A DNA stretch of 64,000 nt from Thiomicrorhabdus sp. Milos-T2 (lineage in GTDB: Bacteria; Pseudomonadota; Gammaproteobacteria; Thiomicrospirales; Thiomicrospiraceae): assembly GCF_000702325.1 (NCBI RefSeq), contig NZ_KL370891.1, positions 1,262,917 to 1,326,916 on the forward strand. Reading direction: 5' to 3'. This document shows, piece after piece, positions 28,849 to 41,119 of this stretch. Below the pieces are notes generated by a model. It saw nothing but the letters and a program-made list of their open reading frames with translations. It was not told the origin of the DNA and ran no database searches. Every line of letters starts with the position of its first letter. The first letter of the stretch is position 1. The position numbers and the translations under genes were made by a program.

Positions 28849-29226
28849 ATGAAATTTACTGAACATCGTGACTCAAATGTATTAGCTGTAAAAAGTTATC
28901 AACCAGGCCTGGTAAAAGTAAATAATATGGAGTTTAGTCAAAGCTGTTTTATCACGAAAAAAAGCTACAATGACCAATGGAAATGTTCAAATATAAGCGA
29001 ACTTAGCACCGAACTTATTGATGAATTATTAGCTGAAAAACCAGAAGTCATTATTCTTGGAACCGGCGATACTCAAGAGTTTCCTGAACCAAAACTTTTT
29101 GCATACTGTGCATCTCAAGGTGTTGGGTTAGAAGTGATGGCTAATGATGCGGCGTGCAGAACCTACAATGTGTTAACAACTGAAGATAGAGATATTTTGT
29201 TAGCATTAATCATAGATGTTAAATAA
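28849..29226 (+). CDS. Mth938-like domain protein (DUF498/DUF598)
   Basis: A 125-residue single-domain protein of the Mth938/NDUFAF3 family. Signature segments are the central PEVIILGTGDTQEFPEPKL (about 65-82) and GVGLEVMANDAACRTYNVL (about 90-108). The mitochondrial member NDUFAF3 helps to assemble complex I; in bacteria the role is not settled. It carries the palindrome at 28902, here read as Gln-Pro-Gly-Leu-Val, in a different frame from the other coding copies. A second copy forms the centre of the 34-bp palindrome that begins at its stop codon. Confidence 0.85.
   Translation: MKFTEHRDSNVLAVKSYQPGLVKVNNMEFSQSCFITKKSYNDQWKCSNISELSTELIDELLAEKPEVIILGTGDTQEFPEPKLFAYCASQGVGLEVMANDAACRTYNVLTTEDRDILLALIIDVK
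28902..28913. repeat. ACCAGGCCTGGT palindrome, copy 4
   Basis: Perfect copy inside the Mth938-like gene. The frame reads Pro-Gly-Leu rather than Gln-Ala-Trp, showing the DNA word and not the peptide is what is shared. Confidence 0.9.
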
Positions 29227-29254
29227 AAGTAACCAGGCCTGGTTACTTTTATTT
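29221..29254. terminator. 34-bp perfect palindrome with ACCAGGCCTGGT at its centre, likely bidirectional terminator
   Basis: All 17 bases of the left half (29221-29237) are exactly mirrored by 29238-29254. The centre (29232-29243) is the fifth copy of the 12-bp palindrome. The outer arms AAATAAAAGTA / TACTTTTATTT give T-rich sequence on both sides. It overlaps the stop codon of the Mth938-like gene. As RNA it can fold into a hairpin followed by a T-rich tract, so a terminator role is plausible. Confidence 0.7.
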
Positions 29255-29283
29255 AAGTTTTAACCATTGAACGCTGAATAACT

Positions 29284-29523
29284 GAGACCTTTGCAAGAGA
29301 GTATGTACGAGTAAAAATGGTTCTAGGTGCCCTTTGAGGGTAAAAATTCACCTTATTTTTGTTGTACCCCAAGGGCACTTCCGATGGGCGACAACTTGCG
29401 AATAGCTAGCTATTCCCTGCATTTTCCGCAGCAATAAGGTAAATTTTTTACCCTCAAGGGGTACTCACGCCTATTTTTCTTTCGCACCTATCTCGTGTTT
29501 ATGCCCTTGGGTGCAAAGGTCTC
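29284..29523. mobile_element. GAGACC-family MITE, long form
   Basis: A 240-bp element with left end GAGACCTTTGCAAGAGAG and a right end that carries the longer variant CGTGTTTATGCCCTTGGGTG then CAAAGGTCTC. It has the central GAATAGCTAGCTATTC and both GAGGGTAAAA / TTTTACCCTC arms. ATAAC occurs just outside both ends (one extra base on each side), probably the target duplication. It lies directly downstream of nlpD, where rpoS often is in gammaproteobacteria. Confidence 0.87.
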
Positions 29524-29528
29524 AATAA

Positions 29529-30434
29529 CTATTGTTTTAACACTTTTTTGATATCTACTTTACGGCCTTGATAACGAGCTTCTACATAAAGCTTAGGTCG
29601 TTTTGTATTCCCCGTCGCTCCCATTAGAGCAACCTCTTGCCCAGAATCAACATCATCGCCCTCTTTAACTAATAGAGCACTGTTATGCGCATAAATAGAC
29701 ATATAACCATTGTTGTGTTTAATAACTAACATCCAACCATAATTAATAATACCATTCCCCGCATAAACGACCTTTCCTGGTGCTACGGCTCTTACCTTTT
29801 GCCCGGGAACCCCGTATATCTCTAAAACAGATAATCCGGCATGATCTCTGATGTAACGATAGGCAAGACCTTTATGCATCGGCCAAACCCAAGCTTTACT
29901 TTTCTTTGAACTTTTGTGGGTATTTATTGACTGATTACGCGAAATTGCCTTAGCTGTCGTTTCTTTTTTTGCCGATATTTTGCTACTTTTAGGCTGATTA
30001 TTTTTAACTAGTTTAGTTTGAGTCTTTTTAAGTTTTTGCTTTTCTAAATGTTTAATTTCTTGTTTTTTAGTATCTTGCTTGTTTTTAGAAGCTTCTTTAA
30101 CCGAGGAAGTTTTCTTTTTTGAAGAGGTTACATCTTCTATCGGCAGAATTAAATCTTGATTAATATAAATAATATAAGGAGGCAATAGGTGGTTTTCATT
30201 AGCGATAGCCGCAATACTCGAATCACACTTTACAGCAATACCACTTAATGTATCACCAGCAACGACACGATATGGTGAATGACATGTATGCACTTTTTTA
30301 TTTGTATCAACAATAGGCTTTACTTCATCTGCATGCCTAGATTGATATTTGGTAGGAGAAGAACAAGAGACAATGACCAAACTTGTCGTTAATAAAGTCA
30401 TTACCTTTAGAACTGATTGTTTAATACGCGTCAT
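29529..30434 (-). CDS. nlpD: NlpD-like lipoprotein, LysM plus degenerate M23 domain
   Basis: A 301-residue murein hydrolase activator. A lipoprotein signal ends at Cys24 (LVIVSCSS). A LysM domain follows (about 52-100; YRVVAGDTLSGIAVKC), then a basic Lys/Ser/Thr-rich linker, and an M23/LytM domain from about 185. In that domain the metal-site pattern is broken: the usual G-I-D is replaced by HAGLSVLEI, and the final His-x-Glu reads LYVEAR. Only the YAHNS His remains. So, as in E. coli NlpD, it probably activates an amidase (AmiC) rather than cutting itself. It is the last gene of surE-pcm-yqaA-nlpD. The rpoS gene that often follows is absent. Confidence 0.88.
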   Translation of the reverse strand: MTRIKQSVLKVMTLLTTSLVIVSCSSPTKYQSRHADEVKPIVDTNKKVHTCHSPYRVVAGDTLSGIAVKCDSSIAAIANENHLLPPYIIYINQDLILPIEDVTSSKKKTSSVKEASKNKQDTKKQEIKHLEKQKLKKTQTKLVKNNQPKSSKISAKKETTAKAISRNQSINTHKSSKKSKAWVWPMHKGLAYRYIRDHAGLSVLEIYGVPGQKVRAVAPGKVVYAGNGIINYGWMLVIKHNNGYMSIYAHNSALLVKEGDDVDSGQEVALMGATGNTKRPKLYVEARYQGRKVDIKKVLKQ

Positions 30435-30525
30435 AGATTTGAAGTTCTTTATTTAAAAATTTATGTGGTGAAATAAAAGTTATTTGCACAATTAAGGAAT
30501 CAAAGTCACAATGATTTGATAATCA

Positions 30526-31113
30526 TTATTGCGAGTAAAGTGTTTTATAACCAATATACACTATAATCAATACTACTAAGCCCCAACCGATCCAGTCAAC
30601 CCATTTTCTAACACTTTCTTCCATTTTTTTACCACCCCAACGCATTAGACTGGCGACCAAAAAAAATCTTGCTCCACGACCAATAAATGAAGCGACCATA
30701 AACGGTAATAAAGCCATTCCACTAGCCCCAGCAGAAATAGTAAATAACTTATAAGGAATAGGACTAAAGCCGGCAATAAAAACAATCCACACTCCATATT
30801 CATTAAACCAATTATTGATTTGTGCCAATTTGCCTTGATAACCTAAATCTTCTATTAGAGGTTGCAATAAATCCATTGCCCAATAACCAATCACATAACC
30901 TAACAACCCTCCTAACATTGAGAATATGGTTGTTAACCAAGCATAATAAAAGGCCTTATTAGGCTGAGCCAAGCTCATCGGCATTAACATGACATCAGGA
31001 GGAATCGGAAAAAAAGACGATTCAGCAAAACTTAATCCACCTAAGTAAATTGGCGCCTTAGGGTGCTTAGACCATTGCAATGCTTTATCATATAAAGTTG
31101 TAAAAATTTTCAA
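30526..31113 (-). CDS. YqaA-family (VTT/DedA-like) membrane protein
   Basis: A 195-residue inner-membrane protein of the SNARE-associated/VTT family, YqaA branch. It has about five hydrophobic segments, with FAESSFFPIPPDVMLMPMSLA near the start and the conserved FIAGFSPIPYKLFTISAGA in the centre (the two re-entrant motifs; Pro and Gly rich), then FIGRGARFFLVASLMRWGG. Relatives transport undecaprenyl phosphate or phospholipids, but this branch is not characterised. Its ATG overlaps the pcm stop by 4 bp, and it sits between pcm and nlpD, which is common in beta- and gammaproteobacteria. Confidence 0.88.
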   Translation of the reverse strand: MKIFTTLYDKALQWSKHPKAPIYLGGLSFAESSFFPIPPDVMLMPMSLAQPNKAFYYAWLTTIFSMLGGLLGYVIGYWAMDLLQPLIEDLGYQGKLAQINNWFNEYGVWIVFIAGFSPIPYKLFTISAGASGMALLPFMVASFIGRGARFFLVASLMRWGGKKMEESVRKWVDWIGWGLVVLIIVYIGYKTLYSQ

Positions 31114-31790
31114 GATTCAATTCCTTGCTTCATTGGCACAAACATAACTTCACCTAAACAGATTTCCGTTATACCGTTTATTGTTTTTTCAAAGCCGTAA
31201 AGTCTTTGTTCTATTTCGCCTATAGGCATGACTAAACGCCCTCCTACTTTAAGCTGCTTGATTAACTCTTGAGGAAGTTCGGCAGGTGAGGCTGCAGAAA
31301 TAATTGCATCAAAAGGCGCTTTATTTGGCCAACCCCAGTGCCCATCACTTAAGGAGAATTCAACATTATCGAGTTCAAGTTTATTTAAAACGCCCATAGC
31401 ACGTTCAGACAAAGGTTGAATACGCTCAACACTGTAAATTTTATCGGCTAATAATGACAAAATAGCGGTTTGATAGCCTGAACCGGTACCTATTTCTAAA
31501 ACGTTTTTAATTGGAAAAGAAGATGCAAACAACCATTCTGTCATTTTGGCAACCACCCAAGGCTGAGAGATGGTTTGACCATAACCAATCGGTAAAGCCG
31601 TGTCTTCATAAGAACGTGAAGCCATTGCTTCATCTAAAAATAGGTGCCTAGGTACAAGACGCATTGCTTCAAGAACCTTTGAATCATTGATACCTTTTTC
31701 AATAAGGCGATCTACAAGACGGCTACGAGTTCTTTGAGAAGTCATACCAAGGCCTTGATATATCTCAAAAGCAGCATTAGGGTATTGCAT
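31110..31790 (-). CDS. pcm: Protein-L-isoaspartate O-methyltransferase Pcm
   Basis: A 226-residue SAM-dependent methyltransferase that begins repair of isoaspartyl damage in proteins. Motifs: ALPIGYGQTISQPWVVAKMTE (about 66-86), the SAM-binding VLEIGTGSGYQTAI (about 97-110), VERIQPLS, and the post-motif GWPNKAPFDAIISAASPAELP. The gene lies in the conserved order surE-pcm, 54 bp downstream of surE, and overlaps the next gene by 4 bp. Confidence 0.96.
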   Translation of the reverse strand: MQYPNAAFEIYQGLGMTSQRTRSRLVDRLIEKGINDSKVLEAMRLVPRHLFLDEAMASRSYEDTALPIGYGQTISQPWVVAKMTEWLFASSFPIKNVLEIGTGSGYQTAILSLLADKIYSVERIQPLSERAMGVLNKLELDNVEFSLSDGHWGWPNKAPFDAIISAASPAELPQELIKQLKVGGRLVMPIGEIEQRLYGFEKTINGITEICLGEVMFVPMKQGIES

Positions 31791-31844
31791 AAACTAGTTT
31801 CATTTAATTATATTTTTATCGAGTTTTCTTAAAAAGCAAATGCG

Positions 31845-32621
31845 CTATAAGACGACTTGTTTTTCCCAGTTTTGTAGCGTTTCCATCATTTCATAATGAC
31901 TTAAATCGATTTTTAAGGGCGTAATGGAAGCATAGCCTTGCTCAACCGCATAAAAATCAGTTCCATCCCCCGCTTCGGCGGCTTCTCCAGCAGGTCCAAT
32001 CCAGTAAATTGGCAGGCCCCTAGGGTCTGATTGTTTTACAACAGGCTCAGAAATATGACGACGCCCTAAACGGGTAATTTTTATTCCTTTTAATTCTGAT
32101 AAAGGAATATCAGGAACATTAATATTAATAATAGTATCTTGAGCAAGCATGAGAGATGGTAAATCATTAAAAAATGTTAACAAGACATGCGCAGCCGTCT
32201 CAAAATGCTGATCTCCACAAAGCGAAATAGCAATAGAAGGTTTTCCTAAAAAACGGCCTTCTGTCGCTGCTGCAACCGTACCTGAATAAAGTACATCATC
32301 CCCCATATTCGCACCAGCATTTATACCAGAAACCACAATATCAGGTTGATAATCTAACCCGCCATTCATACCCAGGTGCACACAGTCAGTTGGTGTGCCA
32401 TTCACACTATAGACATGACAAAGCGGGTCATTACTTAAACTGGTATGAAGATTCATACGAAGAGGTTCAAGTAAGGTTAATGAGTTACTAGCGGCACTAC
32501 GATTGCGTTCGGGAGCCATAATATCCAAACGCGAGAACTCAATATTTTGACGTAAACATTTAAATGCTGCTTGAATTCCTAGTGCAAAATAACCGTCATC
32601 ATTAGAGAGTAATATTTTCAT
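31845..32621 (-). CDS. surE: 5'/3'-nucleotidase SurE
   Basis: A 258-residue metal-dependent nucleotidase. The N-terminal LLSNDDGYFALGI carries the metal ligands Asp8 and Asp9. Later motifs are APERNRSAASNSLTL, VNGTPTDCVHLG and VVSGINAGANMGDDVLYSGTVAAA. It removes phosphate from 5'- and 3'-nucleoside monophosphates and is often linked to stationary-phase survival. It leads the surE-pcm-yqaA-nlpD operon and is divergent from the Smr gene across 115 bp. Confidence 0.96.
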   Translation of the reverse strand: MKILLSNDDGYFALGIQAAFKCLRQNIEFSRLDIMAPERNRSAASNSLTLLEPLRMNLHTSLSNDPLCHVYSVNGTPTDCVHLGMNGGLDYQPDIVVSGINAGANMGDDVLYSGTVAAATEGRFLGKPSIAISLCGDQHFETAAHVLLTFFNDLPSLMLAQDTIININVPDIPLSELKGIKITRLGRRHISEPVVKQSDPRGLPIYWIGPAGEAAEAGDGTDFYAVEQGYASITPLKIDLSHYEMMETLQNWEKQVVL

Positions 32622-32736
32622 TATCTTTAACCCTTAAAGCATTTAAAATAAACCAACATAAAAATAAAGCTCTTAGCACCTTGTTTAGAACAAAATATTA
32701 AGAACAAATTAATACACGGATTATATAGTTACCATT

Positions 32737-33291
32737 ATGTCAGTAGAAGATAAATCTATATTTCTTGAGGCTATGAAGGATGTTAAGCCTTTAAATACCA
32801 CTAAAAAAAATGAGAGTTACAATCCTAAAGCAATTAATGCGGCTCAAAAAAGTGTATTAAAACGTGTAAAGCGTAAAGCGAATCTTGAACAAAAAAAACA
32901 AACAACGTTAGAAACTGAAAAAGACTTTTCTACCTCTAAAGTCAGTGCTTTTGAAAGCATTCTTTATCACCAAAAAGGGATTCGCCTTCAAGAGTTGTCT
33001 AAACTCAAAAAAGGCGAATTTAGTATTCAAGCGGTACTTGATCTTCATGGTTTTACACAGGATACTGCCGAACAACAAATCATTGAATTTGTAAGCCATT
33101 GTTATCATGAAAAATACCGTTTTATTCGTATAATTCATGGTAAAGGCTACAATTCAGAAGATGAATACCCCATTTTAAAAAATTTAGTTAATCAACTTCT
33201 TCGACAGATTAAAGTCATTATTGCCTTTGCAAGCACCCCAGAAAAAGATGGTGGAACCGGTGCTGTTAACCTATTTTTAAAAGCCCATTAA
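32737..33291 (+). CDS. Smr-domain protein
   Basis: A 184-residue protein with a basic, Lys-rich N-terminal half (about 1-95) and a C-terminal Smr domain. The domain shows AVLDLHGFTQDTAEQQIIEFV (DLHG at about 105-108), IRIIHGKGYNSEDE (HGKG) and STPEKDGGTGAVNLFLK (GGTGA). Smr domains are endonucleases related to the C-terminal part of MutS2 and act on DNA or RNA. This stand-alone type resembles SmrA/YdaL. It converges with ftsB; only 17 bp separate the stops. Confidence 0.85.
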   Translation: MSVEDKSIFLEAMKDVKPLNTTKKNESYNPKAINAAQKSVLKRVKRKANLEQKKQTTLETEKDFSTSKVSAFESILYHQKGIRLQELSKLKKGEFSIQAVLDLHGFTQDTAEQQIIEFVSHCYHEKYRFIRIIHGKGYNSEDEYPILKNLVNQLLRQIKVIIAFASTPEKDGGTGAVNLFLKAH

Positions 33292-33308
33292 ATGAGTTAA
33301 CTGATAAA

Positions 33309-33632
33309 TCATTTAGCGCTATTCACTTTAATATCTTGCTCTTCTTCAACTTCAGGCGTTTTTAGCTCAATAACTTGAACAAAAACTTCATCTTCCTTAA
33401 CCATTCCTAAATTTTGTCTAGCCAATGTTTCAATTGCCGCTGGATTGGTTTGCAATGACTTAACCTCTTTAGCTAACTTTACATTTTCTAAACGTTGTTC
33501 CTCTAAAGACTTTTCTAAGGTATTTAGCTGGTCCTGCAAAACAAAAAGCTCGCCGAGCCCTCCATCGGAGGACAATAAGCGAGCTTGCAAAACAACAATA
33601 AGAATAGCTAATGCAATATAAATCTTTTTCAC
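33309..33632 (-). CDS. ftsB: Cell division protein FtsB
   Basis: A 107-residue bitopic membrane protein: a short cytoplasmic start, one membrane helix (IYIALAILIVVLQARLL, about 4-20), a coiled coil (about 32-65: LQDQLNTLEKSLEEQRLENVKLAKEVKSL), then IETLARQNLGMVKEDEVFVQVIE typical of the FtsB/DivIC family. It forms FtsQBL in the divisome. As in other gammaproteobacteria it is directly downstream of eno (22 bp). ispD, which follows ftsB in E. coli, is not present here. Confidence 0.93.
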   Translation of the reverse strand: MKKIYIALAILIVVLQARLLSSDGGLGELFVLQDQLNTLEKSLEEQRLENVKLAKEVKSLQTNPAAIETLARQNLGMVKEDEVFVQVIELKTPEVEEEQDIKVNSAK

Positions 33633-33654
33633 ATTGCAGACCTAATCTCTGTCA

Positions 33655-34938
<1,284 letters not shown>

Positions 34939-35026
34939 TTAACTTCCTACTTCTTTTTTAAATTTATTTGATGGGGTTATTTTATCGAGTATTTATTACA
35001 ACTCAATGACAAACTAAAACGAGCTT

Positions 35027-35869
35027 CTATTCACTTAATAAGCTACTTTCAATAAACCCTTGTTTTTTTACCGTATCATCCAGCATTTTTAGTGTCTCCA
35101 ATAAAGGCTGAAGATTACCAATAGGCCACATATTTGGACCATCACTTAATGCATTTTTTGGATCAGGATGAGTTTCCATAAATACCCCTGAGACACCTGC
35201 CGCAATTGCAGAACGAGCCAAAACAGGAACCATCTCTCTTTGCCCGCCTGATGTTGTACCTTGTCCACCCGGCTGTTGAACTGAGTGCGTTGCATCAAAA
35301 ACAACGGGACACCCCGTTGAACGCATAGAGGCTAAGCCTCTCATATCTGAGACCAAGGTGTTATAACCAAAAGAAGTACCACGATCGCAAACCATAATTT
35401 GTTCATTACCTACTTCATGGGCTTTAGCCACAACTTGATCCATGTCCCAAGGCGCTTGAAATTGACCTTTTTTAATATTAACGGGAATACCTTGACGGCA
35501 AACATTTTGGATAAAGTTTGTTTGGCGCACTAAGAAAGCTGGCGTTTGCATCACATCAACTACCGAAGCGACTTCATTCAAAGGAGTGTCTTCATGTACA
35601 TCAGTTAACACGGGCACGCCAATTTCGTCTTTCACTTTTTGTAAAATTCTTAGACCTTCTTCTACCCCCAAGCCTCTAAAGCTTTTTGTAGATGAGCGGT
35701 TTGCTTTGTCATACGAAGACTTATAAATAAAAGGAATACCTAAATTTTCAGTCATTTCTTTTAACTGGCCTGCTGAATCAATAGCCAACTGTTCTGACTC
35801 AATAACACAAGGTCCCGCAATTAAAAAGAATGGTTGGTCTATACCAACATCAAATCCGCATAATTTCAT
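35027..35869 (-). CDS. kdsA: 3-deoxy-8-phosphooctulonate synthase KdsA
   Basis: A 280-residue enzyme joining arabinose 5-phosphate and phosphoenolpyruvate to make Kdo 8-phosphate for lipopolysaccharide. It has [16 protein letters not shown] near the start, [51 protein letters not shown] and a C-terminal [17 protein letters not shown]. The Asn in KANRSS and absence of a metal-binding Cys at [10 protein letters not shown]'s conserved early site would decide between metal-free and metal-dependent types; the AGPCVIES cysteine itself is common to both. It follows pyrG after 4 bp. Confidence 0.97.
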   Translation of the reverse strand: MKLCGFDVGIDQPFFLIAGPCVIESEQLAIDSAGQLKEMTENLGIPFIYKSSYDKANRSSTKSFRGLGVEEGLRILQKVKDEIGVPVLTDVHEDTPLNEVASVVDVMQTPAFLVRQTNFIQNVCRQGIPVNIKKGQFQAPWDMDQVVAKAHEVGNEQIMVCDRGTSFGYNTLVSDMRGLASMRSTGCPVVFDATHSVQQPGGQGTTSGGQREMVPVLARSAIAAGVSGVFMETHPDPKNALSDGPNMWPIGNLQPLLETLKMLDDTVKKQGFIESSLLSE

Positions 35870-35873
35870 TTAA

Positions 35874-37562
<1,689 letters not shown>

Positions 37563-37684
37563 TTATAGCTTATAGCACTACTTTCAGCAATGTATTAATT
37601 CAGTTTTAAACAACTTTGAACAACTTAAATTTAACTAAGCATTGAAATAATACTGCTATTTAAATCTAATGAGATTAATAACGA

Positions 37685-39121
37685 TTATTTCAATAGTTTC
37701 ATCAAGCTTAATCGCTGACAATAATTTAAATAAAATGTGTTATTCTCTCCGCGAAAATTCTGAGAATTATCCATTAAAACAGGAGTAGCTTGACACTTAT
37801 TACAACCTAAAACAGCTATAGATTTATCCGAAAACTCCATAACAGGCCAGACTTTTCTCTCCCAAGACGGGATTTTATTTTTCTGAAAAAAGGCTTTTAA
37901 CTTTTTTCTATTTATCTCATCGCAAGCCGAGACAGAACGTAATTTAACTTTAACTCCAGGAGTTATCCTATTGTTAAAAAAGTAAAAACCCTTACTGTCA
38001 TCAAAAAAATCATTTGATTCACAACCATCTAAATTTATTTCATTTGAACCCAATATAAATTCAATTTCAAAAGGCTCTGCTTGTTTAGGTAAATAATACA
38101 ATCTAGATTGATAAAACCTTAACTCACCCAACTTCAATTGATAACGATAATCTGAATTTTTACTCATCGCATAATTATCAAAAGCATCTAAAATCCAATC
38201 ATAATGAGCTCTATTTAACACGGTATTCGGCCAATAAACTTTGAACCAAAACCGTATGATATTTTTTTGCTCGATCCAATCAAACATTTCAAAATCAACG
38301 AGCTCAATAAAAGATGGGGTGAAATTCATTTTTTGCAATGCATCTTGAGCTAAACGGTCTAATAAAATTGATGCTTCTTGAACATTTGAAGCGGTATTAG
38401 CAATATTAGCTTGAACTTTTGGCCATACATCCTTCAATCCAGGTAAGACATTTAACCGAATATAATTTCGCCTATAGTGATCATCTTGATTACTTTTATC
38501 TTCTACAAAACTCAAGTTATATTGACTAGCATACGTTTGAAGCTCGCTATAGGGCACATTTAAAAGAGGCCTACTATGAGTATAGTTAATCAATTGACCA
38601 TCAGACTTGGTAAATTTTTTGGCTTTATCACTAGGCATCGCTGACAAACCGCCAATTCCACTCCCTCTAAACAAGTTCAGCAGTAAGGTTTCAGCTTGAT
38701 CTCGCTGATGATGTCCGGTAATTAAGCAAGCCTCTAAAACACCATAATCATCCATAACTTTTTCAAATGCTTTATAACGTAACTGACGCGCCTTAGATTC
38801 TAAACCTTGACGATTAAAGCTACCTAAATCAATACTCAGAGCGATAAAGTTAATGTTTAAAGATTCACAGACGTTACGGCAATGCTCTGCCCAAAGGCTA
38901 GATTCGTCCTGTATACCATGATTGATATAAATTGCATGAAGAGGGAGAGATAAATTTAGAGTCTTAAGCTCTGTTGTTAAAGCATGAAGCAAAACACTAG
39001 AATCAAGGCCTCCACTAAAACCCACAAATAGGTTTGTCGTTGGAGTGATAGAGTGCAAATAGGAATTGATAGCTTTTTGAATAGAATTTTCTTGTGAAGA
39101 TCGGCTAACTAAATAATTCAT
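37685..39121 (-). CDS. tilS: tRNA(Ile)-lysidine synthase TilS
   Basis: A 478-residue enzyme that adds lysine to C34 of the AUA-reading tRNA-Ile. The PP-loop motif is FVGFSGGLDSSVLL (SGGLDS about 36-41); also YINHGIQDESSLWAEHCR, GHHQRDQAETLLLNLFRGSGIGGLSAM and NYIRLNVLPGL. The C-terminal substrate-binding region (CEINRKKLKAFFQKNKIPSWERKVWPV) is present, so it is the long form. Start at ATG 39121 is set by AGAGG five bases upstream. It lies between accA and pyrG, as in many gammaproteobacteria. Confidence 0.95.
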   Translation of the reverse strand: MNYLVSRSSQENSIQKAINSYLHSITPTTNLFVGFSGGLDSSVLLHALTTELKTLNLSLPLHAIYINHGIQDESSLWAEHCRNVCESLNINFIALSIDLGSFNRQGLESKARQLRYKAFEKVMDDYGVLEACLITGHHQRDQAETLLLNLFRGSGIGGLSAMPSDKAKKFTKSDGQLINYTHSRPLLNVPYSELQTYASQYNLSFVEDKSNQDDHYRRNYIRLNVLPGLKDVWPKVQANIANTASNVQEASILLDRLAQDALQKMNFTPSFIELVDFEMFDWIEQKNIIRFWFKVYWPNTVLNRAHYDWILDAFDNYAMSKNSDYRYQLKLGELRFYQSRLYYLPKQAEPFEIEFILGSNEINLDGCESNDFFDDSKGFYFFNNRITPGVKVKLRSVSACDEINRKKLKAFFQKNKIPSWERKVWPVMEFSDKSIAVLGCNKCQATPVLMDNSQNFRGENNTFYLNYCQRLSLMKLLK

Positions 39122-39169
39122 AAACACCTCTATATTAAGAAGTGTTTAACATATTGAGAACATAGGAAA

Positions 39170-40126
39170 TTAAGCCGATTCAAAATTTCCATAACCCATA
39201 TAACGATCATATCTAGCGGCAACTAACTCATCAACAGGCTTAGCTTTCAATTCATTAAGCTGTGCAATCAAGGCCTGTTTTACATTGTTTGCTGAAACGT
39301 CATAATCACGATGAGCCCCACCAAGCGGTTCAGGAATAATATCATCCACCAAACCTAAAGATTTTAAACGAGTCGCTGTAATCCCTAAAGCTTCTGCAGC
39401 ATCAGAGGCATTAGCCGCATTTTTCCAAAGAATAGATGCACAACCTTCTGGTGAGATTACTGAATATGTACTGTATTCCATCATCATAGTGATATCTCCA
39501 ACACCTATTGCTAAGGCACCACCAGAACCACCCTCACCAATTACTGTGCAAATAATTGGCGTTTTAAGCTCTGACATCTCAATTAAATTTCTTGCTATCG
39601 CTTCACTTTGACCACGTTCTTCTGCATTAATACCAGGATAAGCACCAGGAGTATCAATAAAAGTAACCACAGGAATATTAAAACGCTCAGCCATTTTCAT
39701 TAAGCGTAAAGCTTTTCTATAGCCTTCTGGACGAGGCATACCAAAATTACGACGAATTTTTTCTTTTGTATCTCGACCTTTTTCTTGTGAGATTACCATA
39801 ACAGGCTGCCCTTCCAGACGAGCAATACCAGCTACAATAGCCTCATCATCAGCAAAGGCGCGATCTCCATGAAGCTCTTTAAAGTCTGTAAAAACAGAAT
39901 CGATATAATCCAATGCATAAGGACGTTGAGGATGGCGAGAAACTTTTGCTATCTGTACATCTGTTAACTTTTTAAAAATTGATTCCGTTAAATTTTTGCT
40001 TTTCTCTTCTAATGCCGAAATCTCTTGTAACAAATTCATATCTGCATTATCCAAATGACGAAGCTCATCAATTTTGGCTTCTAATTCGGCGATTGGCTGT
40101 TCAAAATCTAAAAAATCAAGTTTCAT
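39170..40126 (-). CDS. accA: Acetyl-CoA carboxylase carboxyltransferase subunit alpha
   Basis: A 318-residue subunit of the acetyl-CoA carboxyltransferase that makes malonyl-CoA with AccD. Features: [18 protein letters not shown] at the start, [56 protein letters not shown] (given in part), [25 protein letters not shown], and the oxyanion glycine-rich [11 protein letters not shown]. Normal length. It is the first gene of accA-tilS-pyrG-kdsA-eno-ftsB on the minus strand, divergent from the outer-membrane protein gene. Confidence 0.97.
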   Translation of the reverse strand: MKLDFLDFEQPIAELEAKIDELRHLDNADMNLLQEISALEEKSKNLTESIFKKLTDVQIAKVSRHPQRPYALDYIDSVFTDFKELHGDRAFADDEAIVAGIARLEGQPVMVISQEKGRDTKEKIRRNFGMPRPEGYRKALRLMKMAERFNIPVVTFIDTPGAYPGINAEERGQSEAIARNLIEMSELKTPIICTVIGEGGSGGALAIGVGDITMMMEYSTYSVISPEGCASILWKNAANASDAAEALGITATRLKSLGLVDDIIPEPLGGAHRDYDVSANNVKQALIAQLNELKAKPVDELVAARYDRYMGYGNFESA

Positions 40127-40363
40127 ATTATTTTTATCCGTCTTCTAGAGGGTCTATTAATTTTGATATTTTAACAAAAATGCATTTTTAATGGGTAATT
40201 TGCTAAAAAAATTTAGACTATACCCTCTAATTAATTAACTTCTATTAATCACTTAGTTTATCTACATCTCTTGTATTTATCTATTTTCCCTTTAAAATCC
40301 ACCACTTCAAAAACAAACACTCATTTAAATCGTGAAAACACGCTGATAAAATTAGGAATTTCC

Positions 40364-41101
40364 ATGCTTATTCAAACATCAAAAACCATTTCCGCTATTG
40401 CCTTATCACTTTTATCTATTAATGCCTTTTCTGCCAGTGATTCATCCACCAAACCACTTACAGGGTCTGGTGAACTCGGATTTAGTGATAGTACGGGTAA
40501 CACCGTTAATACCTCTTTATATGGCGCTTTAAAATTAATCTACAGCCAAAAAAATTACAGCATTAAGTCAGAACTTGAAGCCAACTATAAATCAGAAGAT
40601 GGTACACAAACTCAAGAACGCTACATTATTAATATTCAAGGTAATCGCTATTACACAGCTGATAAATCTTATTACAGCCTTGTGAGTGCTCGATTTGAAA
40701 AAGACAAGTTTTCGGACATTGAGCTAGATAGCACATACTCGCTAGGTTTAGGTAAAACACTTTATAAAACTGAACAGACCAATCTAAACGGAGAAATGAG
40801 TGTCGGTTATCAAAACACTGACTATGTTACTCAAGGTGTAGACTCGGATTCACAGACAGTCGGTATCGCTAAGCTTAACTTAACCCATAAAATCAACGAA
40901 CAGGTCGCTTTTGCACAAGATCTCTCCGTAACGACTGGCGAAGAACAAACTAAATTAGAGAGTAATACCGGATTTAAAATAAAAGTGGCTGAAAAAATGA
41001 ACCTAAAAGCCGCTTATAAATACCGTCATAACGATAGCCCTGCCGCCGGGACTAAAAAGACAGATACTCAAACAGTATTAACCTTAATTTACGACTTTTA
41101 A
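40364..41101 (+). CDS. DUF481-like outer-membrane beta-barrel protein
   Basis: A 245-residue exported protein. ATG 40364 is chosen because TAGGAA precedes it and the next residues (MLIQTSKTISAIALSLLSINAFSA) form a good Sec signal peptide cut near Ala22; the longer frame from 40271 adds 31 residues without signal character. The mature part alternates polar and hydrophobic residues and ends in the aromatic YDF, typical of outer-membrane barrels; TGSGELGFSDSTGNTVNTSL near its start matches the DUF481 pattern. Function unknown. It is followed by a terminator shared with ycaO. Confidence 0.75.
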   Translation: MLIQTSKTISAIALSLLSINAFSASDSSTKPLTGSGELGFSDSTGNTVNTSLYGALKLIYSQKNYSIKSELEANYKSEDGTQTQERYIINIQGNRYYTADKSYYSLVSARFEKDKFSDIELDSTYSLGLGKTLYKTEQTNLNGEMSVGYQNTDYVTQGVDSDSQTVGIAKLNLTHKINEQVAFAQDLSVTTGEEQTKLESNTGFKIKVAEKMNLKAAYKYRHNDSPAAGTKKTDTQTVLTLIYDF

Positions 41102-41119
41102 GATTTGCATTAATAAAAA

